Source: Mesorhizobium loti (GTDB lineage: Bacteria; Pseudomonadota; Alphaproteobacteria; Rhizobiales; Rhizobiaceae). From it: a stretch of 64,000 nt of DNA. A program made the position numbers and the translations under genes. Location of the stretch: assembly GCA_014189435.1 (NCBI GenBank), contig CP050293.1:6081001-6145000 (forward strand), read 5' to 3'. The notes below the pieces were generated by a model. It saw only the letters and a program-made list of their open reading frames with translations, was not told where the DNA came from and searched no databases. Below, piece after piece: positions 7,925 through 15,531 of this stretch. Every line of letters begins with the position of its first letter. Position 1 is the first letter of the stretch.

Positions 7925-8806
7925 GTGAATTTCGTGCTCGGAATCGATGGCGGCGGCACCAGCTGCAGGGCCGCCCTGGCAACAGCGGATGGTGCAGTCA
8001 TTGGCCGCGCCAAGAGCGGCGCCGCCAACATCCGCACCGACCTGACCGGCGCCCGCTCGAACATCGTCGAGGCCGCCAGGCAGGCGTTCATCGCCGCCGG
8101 GCAGGATCCAGGACTGATCCCGCAAACACCGGCCATTCTCGGCCTTGCCGGCGCCAATGTCGGCACCTACCGGCAGCAGCTCGAAGCGATCCTGCCGTTC
8201 AGCATCAGCCGCGTCGAGACCGACGCCGAAATCGCGCTGGAAGGCGCTGTCGGCTCGGGCGACGGCGCCATGGCGATCCTCGGCACCGGCACCGCCTACA
8301 TGGCGCGCAAGAACGGCAAGTCGCGCGCCATCGGCGGCTGGGGTTTCCAGGTCGGCGACCAGGGCAGCGGCGCCCGCATCGGCCGCGACCTGCTCGAACA
8401 GACACTGCTTGCCTATGACGGCGTCCGCGCGGGTTCGCCGCTGACGCAGAGCATGCTGGCCGTCTTCCGCAACAATCCGGAGGACGTGGTCGAATTCACC
8501 ACCAATGCCAAGCCCGGCGATTTCGGCGGCTTCGCACCCAAGGTGTTCGAGCATGCCGAGAAAGGCGACAGCGTCGCCAACTGGATCCTCGACAGGGTGG
8601 TCGCCGACGTCGAAGCCTCGCTCGGCGCGCTCGACCTCGCGGACGACGCGCCGCTGTGCCTGCTCGGCGGGCTGGCGCCGCTTTACGCGCCGCGCCTGTC
8701 TGCCCGCTACCGGGCGCTGCTGAAGCCGCCCCTCGACGACGCACTGGGCGGCGCCGTGCAGATGGCGGTCCGCCTTTTCGCCGGACAGGCGGAGGCGGCT
8801 CGATGA
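7925..8806 (+). CDS. BadF/BadG/BcrA/BcrD-type amino-sugar kinase (GlcNAc/MurNAc kinase)
   Basis: A 293-residue ATPase of the sugar-kinase/HSP70 fold. Phosphate-1 motif is FVLGIDGGGTSCRAALA, the second phosphate-binding loop is AILGTGTAYMARK, followed by GGWGFQVGDQGSGARIGRD, characteristic of the NAGK-like branch. The GTG start is chosen because GGAGGAG lies 7-10 nt upstream. Proteins of this family phosphorylate GlcNAc, glucosamine or MurNAc; with murQ across the divergent promoter, a MurK-like role (making MurNAc-6-P and GlcNAc-6-P) is likely. It overlaps the regulator gene by ATGA. Confidence 0.85.
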   Translation: MNFVLGIDGGGTSCRAALATADGAVIGRAKSGAANIRTDLTGARSNIVEAARQAFIAAGQDPGLIPQTPAILGLAGANVGTYRQQLEAILPFSISRVETDAEIALEGAVGSGDGAMAILGTGTAYMARKNGKSRAIGGWGFQVGDQGSGARIGRDLLEQTLLAYDGVRAGSPLTQSMLAVFRNNPEDVVEFTTNAKPGDFGGFAPKVFEHAEKGDSVANWILDRVVADVEASLGALDLADDAPLCLLGGLAPLYAPRLSARYRALLKPPLDDALGGAVQMAVRLFAGQAEAAR

Positions 8807-9585
8807 GCGAGGCCGCCGACCAGATTTTCGCCACGCTGAAACATCAGGCGCAAAGCGGCGCGCCGCTCTATGTGCAGCTTCGCAAGAGCATCGAGGACGC
8901 GGTCAATCGCGGCCTGATCGGGCCGGGCGACGCGCTGCCCTCCGAGCGCGACATCGCCACCAAGGCCGACATTTCACGGGTCACCGTGCGCAAGGCGGTG
9001 CAGGACCTGGTCAAGGGCGGCATCCTGGTCCAGCGCCACGGCTCCGGCACCTTCGTGGCGCCGCGCATGGAGCGCGTGGAGCAGTCGCTGTCGCGGCTGA
9101 CGTCGTTTACCGAGGACATGGCGCGGCGCGGCATGGCGGTGCGTTCGGCATGGCTCGACCGCGGCCTTTACGCGCCCTCACCCGACGAGATGATGGTGCT
9201 CGGCCTGTCGTCGAGCGAATTGGTGGCGCGCGTGGCGCGCCTGCGCATTGCCAACGACACGCCGCTGGCGATCGAACGCGCCTCGCTGTCGGCCAGCGTG
9301 CTGCCCGATCCGGCTGATATAGGCTCCTCGCTCTATGCGGCGCTGGAGTTGACCGGCAACCGGCCGGTGCGGGCGGTGCAGCGCATCTCCGCCGCCAACC
9401 TCGGCGACAGCGACGCGCGCCTGCTCGAGGTGCCGCCAGGCATCGCCGGCTTGCACATCGAACGCATTTCCTATCTGGCGAGCGGCAAGGTGATCGAATT
9501 CACCCGCTCCATCTACCGGGGCGACGCCTATGATTTCGTCGCCGAACTGCGGCTGACAGGGCCGAGCGAAGAGGGCCGACCATGA
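8803..9585 (+). CDS. GntR-family transcriptional regulator, HutC/UTRA type
   Basis: 260 residues. The N-terminal winged helix-turn-helix contains YVQLRKSIEDAVNRG, LPSERDIATKADISRVTVRK and GTFVAPR; the C-terminal UTRA effector domain runs from about residue 95 (SFTEDMARRGM) through YEISYLASGKVIEF-like strands. It lies inside the operon encoding GlcNAc-6-P metabolism, with ATGA overlaps on both sides, so it probably senses a sugar phosphate such as GlcNAc-6-P and represses both divergent arms through the TGGTATT repeats. It corresponds in position and type to the NagQ/NagR-like regulators described for proteobacteria; the exact name is left open. Confidence 0.88.
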   Translation: MSEAADQIFATLKHQAQSGAPLYVQLRKSIEDAVNRGLIGPGDALPSERDIATKADISRVTVRKAVQDLVKGGILVQRHGSGTFVAPRMERVEQSLSRLTSFTEDMARRGMAVRSAWLDRGLYAPSPDEMMVLGLSSSELVARVARLRIANDTPLAIERASLSASVLPDPADIGSSLYAALELTGNRPVRAVQRISAANLGDSDARLLEVPPGIAGLHIERISYLASGKVIEFTRSIYRGDAYDFVAELRLTGPSEEGRP

Positions 9586-10616
9586 CGACAGAAACGACCC
9601 ATATGCGGCGCGAGATCGAGGAGATCCCGCAGGCCGTCGCCCGCCTCCTCGACGGCTCCGGCACCGTGCTGGCCGAAGCCGGGCGCGGCATCCGCGAACG
9701 CGATCCGCAGTTTGTCGTCACCGTGGCGCGCGGCTCGTCCGACCATGCCGCCACCTTCATGAAATATGCCGTCGAGCTGACCGCCGGCCTGGCCGTCGCA
9801 TCGGTCGGACCGTCCATCGCCTCGATCTATGGCCGCAAGCTCAGGCTCGCCGGCTCGGCCTGCCTGGCGATCTCGCAGTCGGGCAAGAGCCCCGACATCG
9901 TCGCCATGGCCGAAACCGCGCGGGCCGGTGGCGCGCTGACCATCGCCATCACCAACACCGCCGATTCGCCGCTGGCGCGGGCCTCGGACTATGCGATCGA
10001 TATCCTGGCCGGCCCCGAGCGCAGCGTGGCGGCAACCAAGACCTTCATCAATTCCGCTGTCGCCGGTCTCGCTTTGATGGCGCATGCCACCGGCGACGAT
10101 GCGCTGCTGGCGGCACTGGCCCAATTGCCGGAGCATTTCCGCAAGGCGATCGCCTGCGACTGGATGAGCGTTCTGTCCGAGACGATCGAGAAGCAGAAGT
10201 CGCTGTTCATCCTCGGCCGCGGACCGTCGGCGGCGATGGCCAACGAAGCGGCGCTCAAATTCAAGGAGACCTGCGGCATGCATGCCGAGGCCTACAGCGC
10301 CGCCGAGGTCATGCATGGCCCGCTGGCATTGATCGGACCCGATTTTCCGGTGCTGGCGCTGGCCGCGCGCGACGCCTCCGAACCGTCCATCACTGAGGCC
10401 GCCGACAGCCTGGCGGCCAAGGGCGCGCCGGTTTTCGTCACCTCGGCACTTGCCCAGCGCGCCGTGCGCCTGCCGCATGTCGCCACCGGCCATCCGCTGA
10501 CCGATCCGCTGACGCTGATCGTCTCCTTCTACATGTTCGTCGAGGCCTTCGCCCGCCATCGCGGCCTCGATCCGGACACGCCGCGCTATCTTCGCAAGGT
10601 GACGGAGACCGTATGA
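9582..10616 (+). CDS. SIS-domain sugar-phosphate deaminase/isomerase (NagB-II/GlmS C-domain-like)
   Basis: 344 residues with two SIS domains and no N-terminal glutaminase domain. Visible motifs: FVVTVARGSSDHAATFMKY, CLAISQSGKSPDIVAM, GPERSVAATKTF, FILGRGPSAAMANEAALKFK and the C-terminal PRYLRKVTETV, like the conserved end of GlmS (LAKSVTVE). This is the class often acting as glucosamine-6-phosphate deaminase in bacteria that lack classical NagB, producing fructose-6-P and ammonia in the cytoplasm. The position directly before nagA, with ATGA overlap, supports that role. Confidence 0.87.
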   Translation: MTTETTHMRREIEEIPQAVARLLDGSGTVLAEAGRGIRERDPQFVVTVARGSSDHAATFMKYAVELTAGLAVASVGPSIASIYGRKLRLAGSACLAISQSGKSPDIVAMAETARAGGALTIAITNTADSPLARASDYAIDILAGPERSVAATKTFINSAVAGLALMAHATGDDALLAALAQLPEHFRKAIACDWMSVLSETIEKQKSLFILGRGPSAAMANEAALKFKETCGMHAEAYSAAEVMHGPLALIGPDFPVLALAARDASEPSITEAADSLAAKGAPVFVTSALAQRAVRLPHVATGHPLTDPLTLIVSFYMFVEAFARHRGLDPDTPRYLRKVTETV

Positions 10617-11785
10617 GCGACCGTTTTGCCCTGACTGGCGCCCGGATTTTCGACGGCGACGACTGGCATGAAGGCCACGCGCTGGTCGTGCGCGACGGCC
10701 TCGTCGAGGCTATTTTGCCCACCAGTGCCATCCCCTCGGATATCCGCGTCGTCGACACCGGCGGCGGCGTGCTGGCGCCGGGCTTCGTCGACCTGCAGGT
10801 CAATGGCGGTGGCGGCGTCATGCTCAACGACCACCCCGATGTCGCCTCGATCGAAACCATCTGCAAGGCGCATGCGCCCTTCGGCACGACGGCGCTGCTC
10901 GTGACGCTGATCACCGACACGCCCGGCGTCACCGCCGCCGCCGTCGCCGCTGGCGAAGCAGCGGCGCTGCGGAAGGTGCCGGGCTTCCTCGGCCTGCATC
11001 TCGAAGGTCCGCATCTGTCGATCGCCCGCAAGGGCGCGCATGATCCGGCGCTGATCCGGCCGATGACGGACGCCGACCAGGCGATGCTGATCGCGGCGCG
11101 GCAAAAACTTCCGGTGCTGCTCACCACCGTCGCGCCGGAATCCGTCGAACCGGCGCGCGTCGCGGCACTCGCCAAGGCTGGCGTCATCGTCAGTCTTGGC
11201 CATTCCGACACCGGCTACGCCACCGCCAGCACCTTCGCCGAAGCCGGCGCGAGCCTGGTCACCCATCTGTTCAACGCAATGAGCCAGATCGGCAATCGCG
11301 AGCCTGGTCTGGCGGGCGCGGCCATCGACATCGGCACCTTGTCGGCCGGTCTTATCGCCGACGGCATCCATGTCGATCCGGCCACCATCAAGATCGCGCT
11401 GCGCGCCAAGCAAGGTCCGGGCAAGATCGTGCTGGTCAGCGACGCCATGGCGACAATCGGCACCGATATGACCTCGTTCACGCTGAACGGCCGCACCATC
11501 TACCGCAAGGATGGCAGCCTGCGGCTTGCCGACGGAACGCTGGCGGGCGCCGATCTCGACATGATCTCGGCTGTTCGATACATCCATCGGGTTGTCGGGC
11601 TGGACCTGTCGGAAGCGTTGCGCATGGCCTCGCTCTATCCGGCGCAAGCGATAGGACAATCGCATCGACACGGGCGATTCGCCAACGGCACGGCGGCGGA
11701 TATCGTTTCGCTGTCGGATAATCTCGACATGAAGAGCGTCTGGATCGGTGGCGAAAAGGTCTTCGAGGCTGGCGCGCCAGTCTGA
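10613..11785 (+). CDS. nagA: N-acetylglucosamine-6-phosphate deacetylase
   Basis: 390-residue amidohydrolase that removes acetate from GlcNAc-6-P. Seen: GGGVLAPGFVDLQVNGGGGV, GLHLEGPHLS (metal-binding Glu), SLGHSDTGYATA (metal-binding His), LVTHLFNAMSQIGNREPGL and KIVLVSDAMATIG with the catalytic Asp. The length is normal. It starts inside the stop region of the deaminase gene (ATGA) and ends the four-gene operon. Together with kinase, deaminase and MurQ it completes a route from imported GlcNAc/MurNAc to fructose-6-P. Confidence 0.95.
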   Translation: MSDRFALTGARIFDGDDWHEGHALVVRDGLVEAILPTSAIPSDIRVVDTGGGVLAPGFVDLQVNGGGGVMLNDHPDVASIETICKAHAPFGTTALLVTLITDTPGVTAAAVAAGEAAALRKVPGFLGLHLEGPHLSIARKGAHDPALIRPMTDADQAMLIAARQKLPVLLTTVAPESVEPARVAALAKAGVIVSLGHSDTGYATASTFAEAGASLVTHLFNAMSQIGNREPGLAGAAIDIGTLSAGLIADGIHVDPATIKIALRAKQGPGKIVLVSDAMATIGTDMTSFTLNGRTIYRKDGSLRLADGTLAGADLDMISAVRYIHRVVGLDLSEALRMASLYPAQAIGQSHRHGRFANGTAADIVSLSDNLDMKSVWIGGEKVFEAGAPV

Positions 11786-11809
11786 CGGACTGACCGCACA
11801 CCCCCAGCT

Positions 11810-13324
11810 TCAGGACGTGTACAGGCCCTTGTAGGTGTCGCGCAGCAGGTTCTTCTGCACCTTGCCCATGGTGTTGCGCGGCAGCTCGTCGACGAAGATC
11901 ACCCGCTTCGGATGCTTGTATTTCGCCACGCGTTCAGCGATGGCGCCGAGAATTTCGGCCCCGGTGATCTGCGATGATGGCGCCCGCACCACGACAGCGG
12001 TGACGCCTTCGCCAAAATCCGGATGGGCAACGCCGATGACGGCGCTTTCGCTAACCCCGTCGAGCGCGTCGATCTCGCTTTCGAGCTCCTTCGGATAGAT
12101 GTTGTAGCCGCCGGAAATGATCAGGTCCTTGCCGCGGCCGACGATGTGGACGTAACCGTCGGCGTCGATGATGCCGAGATCGCCCGTGATGAAGAAGCCG
12201 TCGGGGCGGAATTCCGCTTTGGTCTTCTCCGGCATGCGCCAATAGCCGCCGAAGACGTTGGGGCCTTTGACCTCGATCATGCCGACCGCGCCTTGGGCAA
12301 GCGCTGCACCGCTGTCGGGATCGGCGATGCGAAGCGTGACGCCGGGCAAGGGGAAGCCGACCGTACCGGCGCGCCGCTCGCCCTCATAGGGGTTCGAGGT
12401 GTTCATGTTGGTCTCGGTCATGCCGTAGCGTTCGAGGATCGCGTGGCCGGTGCGCTCGCGCCAGGCCTTGTGTGTCTCGGCCAGCAGCGGCGCCGAACCG
12501 GAAATGAACACACGGATGGTTTTCGCCGCCTCGCGGTCCAGACCATCCTGCTGCAACAGGCGCACGTAGAAGGTGGGCACGCCCATCAGGGCCGTGGCGC
12601 GCGGCAGCAGCGAGACGATGCGGGCCGGATCGAATTTCTGCTCGAACAGCATCGAGGCGCCAGCCATCAGGATGACGTTGGTGGCGACGAACAGGCCGTG
12701 CGTGTGGAAGATCGGCAATGCGTGGATCAGCACATCGTCTCCGGTGAAGCGCCAGTGCTCGACCAGCACCCGCGCGTTGGAGGCAAGGTTCTCGTGGCTG
12801 AGCATGGCGCCTTTGGAGCGGCCGGTGGTTCCCGATGTGTAGAGGATCGCCGCCAGGTCATCCGGCCCGCGCGCCACGTCATGAAAATCCGCCGGCAGCC
12901 GCGAAGACTGATCGGTCAGCGATCCCTCGCCGTCGCGGCCGAGCGTGACGGTGGCGGCGCCCGATTTTCCCGCCAACGCTGCGATGTCGGCTGCCCTTGC
13001 CGGATCGCAAACGACCAGGCGTGGCGCTGCGTCGCTGAAGAAGTACTCCAGTTCGGCCAGCGTGTAGGCGGTGTTGAGCGGCAGGAAGACGGCGCCGGCA
13101 CGCACGCAGGCGAGATAGAGCAGGACCGCCTCGGGACTCTTCTCGACCTGAACGGCGACCCGGTCGCCGGGTTCGACATCCAACTGCAAGAGCGCATGCG
13201 CCAGCTGCGCCGAGCGCGCCAGCATATCGCCATAGGTGAGCGAGCCGCCATCATCGGTTTCCATCAGCAGGCGCCCTGGCGCCGGCATCCGGGACCGGAA
13301 CGCATCGAACAGATGATTGCTCAT
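11810..13324 (-). CDS. matB: Malonyl-CoA synthetase
   Basis: A 504-residue acyl-adenylate-forming enzyme joining malonate to CoA with ATP. The P-loop is YTSGTTGRSKGAM, A5 region ERYGMTETNMNTSNPYEG (the Arg/Asn-rich segment is typical of MatB rather than acetyl-CoA synthetases), hinge GRGKDLIISGGYNI and C-terminal catalytic Lys in RNTMGKVQKNLL. The start at 13324 gives MSNHLFDAFRSRMP, matching the family beginning. A GntR/FCD regulator follows upstream on the same strand, as in rhizobial mat loci, but matA (malonyl-CoA decarboxylase) and matC are not in the window. Confidence 0.9.
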   Translation of the reverse strand: MSNHLFDAFRSRMPAPGRLLMETDDGGSLTYGDMLARSAQLAHALLQLDVEPGDRVAVQVEKSPEAVLLYLACVRAGAVFLPLNTAYTLAELEYFFSDAAPRLVVCDPARAADIAALAGKSGAATVTLGRDGEGSLTDQSSRLPADFHDVARGPDDLAAILYTSGTTGRSKGAMLSHENLASNARVLVEHWRFTGDDVLIHALPIFHTHGLFVATNVILMAGASMLFEQKFDPARIVSLLPRATALMGVPTFYVRLLQQDGLDREAAKTIRVFISGSAPLLAETHKAWRERTGHAILERYGMTETNMNTSNPYEGERRAGTVGFPLPGVTLRIADPDSGAALAQGAVGMIEVKGPNVFGGYWRMPEKTKAEFRPDGFFITGDLGIIDADGYVHIVGRGKDLIISGGYNIYPKELESEIDALDGVSESAVIGVAHPDFGEGVTAVVVRAPSSQITGAEILGAIAERVAKYKHPKRVIFVDELPRNTMGKVQKNLLRDTYKGLYTS

Positions 13325-13508
13325 GAAGACTTCCCTGGGGTGGCGGAACGGCAGGCCTTGCGCATGCGCCTGGAGCGGCATGCCTTGGCTGCGAAGAGTT
13401 CGCGGTTCTTGGCCGCGCCGTCAAGACCACAGACAACGGTTCACGCCGGCCGTGCCAATGCCACAGGCTGCCAGCAACGGGGCGTAAAAGACCGCGGGAA
13501 AACGACCG

Positions 13509-14255
13509 CTATCGCCGGGCGCGTTCGGCCTTGCCGGCCATCGCCTTTGCAACTTCGTCCTGCTCGAAGCGTTCCATGCACATGGCGGCGGTCAGCTGGT
13601 AGTGGTTGATCAGTGCCTCGACCGCACCATCGGCATTGCCGTCCAGGGCACATTCGGCGATCAGGCGATGTTCGCCGAAATCGTCGCGCTGGACGCCTTC
13701 GCCATCATTGGCCATTTGCCGGTAGCGATAGGCGTGATCGGAAAGCTGGTCGCAGAACCCCACCAACCATTGCGACCGGCAGGCCGAAATCAGCACCCTG
13801 TGGAAGATGCGATGCAGCCGCTCCCAATCGGGATTGAGCGAGAAGAGATTTTGCGGCGAAAGACGTGACGCGCGCCCCAGGCGATGCAGCGCCAGGACGA
13901 GCTGTTCCTCCCATTCGGCGGTGCGGTGGGCGATGGATTCGCGAAGCGCTCGCTCCTCCAGCCAGCAGCGGGTACGTGTCAGCTCCTCGAGTTCCGACGC
14001 GCTGACCGGCATGATGAAGAAGCCACGCTGGTCGTGCCGGCCGAGAAGCCCTTCCGAAGCGAGGCGATTGAGAGCCTCGCGGACAGGGGAAGCGCCAGCC
14101 CCATATTTGGAGACCACCCATTCGACCCGCAGCTTGCTCTCGGCTTCAAGAACACCACCGAGAAGGTCGTCACGCAATTGCTGATAGACCGTGCTGGCAA
14201 GCGTGCTCTTGGGTCCTGCGGCGGCGTCGTTCAGATTGGCAGCTCCGTATGTCAC
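13509..14255 (-). CDS. GntR-family regulator with FCD domain (MatR-like)
   Basis: 248 residues from a GTG at 14255, chosen because AGAAGGAG sits 5 nt upstream. The winged helix (STVYQQLRDDLLGG, KYGAGASPVREALNRLASEGLL, QRGFFIMPVS) is followed by an all-helical FCD ligand domain from about residue 80 (ELEELTRTRCWLEERAL) with metal/ligand His residues in FHRVLISACR and FGEHRLIAECAL. It lies 184 nt upstream of matB on the same strand, with no other gene between, so control of malonate use is likely; its own upstream region contains GTACTTGTAC and TTGTACTTTAGCACAA, which may be operators. Confidence 0.8.
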   Translation of the reverse strand: MTYGAANLNDAAAGPKSTLASTVYQQLRDDLLGGVLEAESKLRVEWVVSKYGAGASPVREALNRLASEGLLGRHDQRGFFIMPVSASELEELTRTRCWLEERALRESIAHRTAEWEEQLVLALHRLGRASRLSPQNLFSLNPDWERLHRIFHRVLISACRSQWLVGFCDQLSDHAYRYRQMANDGEGVQRDDFGEHRLIAECALDGNADGAVEALINHYQLTAAMCMERFEQDEVAKAMAGKAERARR

Positions 14256-14630
14256 AGCGACTCCTTCTCCCAAAAGCTTGTCCTGGGCAATTCGAGTCCG
14301 ACAGCATTCGCCTTTTCGTACTTGTACCATATAACGCGTGCCGTCGCGCGCTCAAGCAGAAGATCACGCTATTGTACTTTAGCACAAAGGAATATGCGGC
14401 ATTTCGGAGATCAATGCTGTAATTCCGCGCATTCCCACAACCTGCGGAAACTTAACATGTTTTGTATGCACGCAGGAGAATCTGTTCTTCCTGTTCTTTT
14501 GTATGTGCGTGAGACCACCTGTTCTGTTGCGCGCACAAGCGGCGAACAGTGAAGCCCAATCAGGCCGCCGCTGCTTCCGGGGTGCAATGCCATCGAGGAT
14601 CGAAACCCAGAAGACGCGATGCGCCGTGAG
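14256..14630. other. AT-richer intergenic region with repeats upstream of the FCD regulator
   Basis: No convincing gene. TTTTGTATG occurs at 14460 and 14497, and CTGTTCT occurs three times (14481-14530). Near-palindromes GTACTTGTAC (about 14317) and TTGTACTTTAGCACAA (about 14373) lie upstream of the regulator's GTG start and suit FCD-type binding. The right part is the region after the rpe stop codon. Confidence 0.4.
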
Positions 14631-15308
14631 TTAGCCGGCTGCGTTGTCGGCTGCCGTTCTGATCGCCTGGATGTTTTGCCGGTAGGCTTCGACACTGCCG
14701 CCTTTGAAAATGGCGGCGCCAGCCACCAGCACGTCGGCGCCGGCAGCGGTGACCAGCGGCGCCGTTTCGGCTGAAACACCGCCGTCGATCTCGATGCGGA
14801 TCGGCCGGGAGCCAATCAGCGCCTTGACCCGCTTCACCTTGTCGACAACAGCCGGAATGAAGGCCTGGCCGCCAAAGCCCGGATTGACGGTCATGATCAG
14901 GATCAGGTCGAGCCGGTCGAGCACATATTCGACCACGCTTTCAGGCGTTGCCGGATTGAGCGACACTCCGGCCTTCTTGCCAAGGTTCCTGATGGTCTGC
15001 AGCGAGCGGTCGAGATGCGGCCCGGCCTCGGCATGCACGGTCAAGCCGTCGCAGCCGGCCTCGGCGAAAGCGGCCAGATAGGGGTCGGCGGGGGCAATCA
15101 TCAGATGGCAGTCGAAGAAGGCCTTGGTGCGGTTGCGGATCGCCTTGATCACCGGCGGGCCAAAGGTGATGTTGGGGACAAAGTGCCCGTCCATCACATC
15201 GAGATGTATCCAGTCGGCGCCGGCCGCCGCCACCGCTTCGACCTCATCGCCGAGCCTGGAAAAATCCGATGCCAGCACCGATGGTGCGATCAAGGTTTTT
15301 CTGCTCAT
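14631..15308 (-). CDS. rpe: Ribulose-phosphate 3-epimerase
   Basis: 225-residue TIM barrel interconverting ribulose-5-P and xylulose-5-P in the pentose phosphate and Calvin routes. Seen: [35 protein letters not shown] with metal His and Asp, CHLMI with the second metal His, [14 protein letters not shown] and IEIDGGVS with the catalytic Asp. The start at 15308 ([10 protein letters not shown]) matches the family; in-frame codons further upstream would add an unsupported extension. Confidence 0.95.
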   Translation of the reverse strand: MSRKTLIAPSVLASDFSRLGDEVEAVAAAGADWIHLDVMDGHFVPNITFGPPVIKAIRNRTKAFFDCHLMIAPADPYLAAFAEAGCDGLTVHAEAGPHLDRSLQTIRNLGKKAGVSLNPATPESVVEYVLDRLDLILIMTVNPGFGGQAFIPAVVDKVKRVKALIGSRPIRIEIDGGVSAETAPLVTAAGADVLVAGAAIFKGGSVEAYRQNIQAIRTAADNAAG

Positions 15309-15474
15309 GGGTGCGGCCTTTCCGAGCGCCCTTTTCATACCAGTCACTCTGGATCGACTGCCTAATGCGCTCCGGCCGACTTGTCGAGTGCGCGGGCGCG
15401 ATCGCTGCACGGGCCGGGTGGCGTTGTGGCGTCTCCGATCGTGTTGCAGCCAATTTCCGCTTGCCCCGGAGCCA

Positions 15475-15508
15475 TAAGAAAAACCCGCCGGATTGCTCCG
15501 GCGGGTTT
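15475..15508 (-). terminator. Rho-independent terminator after the 1268-aa gene
   Basis: A perfect 12-bp stem (AAACCCGCCGGA at 15481-15492, TCCGGCGGGTTT at 15497-15508) with a TTGC loop, followed on the minus strand by TTTTTCTT. It lies 23 nt beyond the stop codon of the large exported protein gene and faces away from it. Confidence 0.9.
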
Positions 15509-15531
15509 CTGGTCTGGCGTCGAGCAGATGG

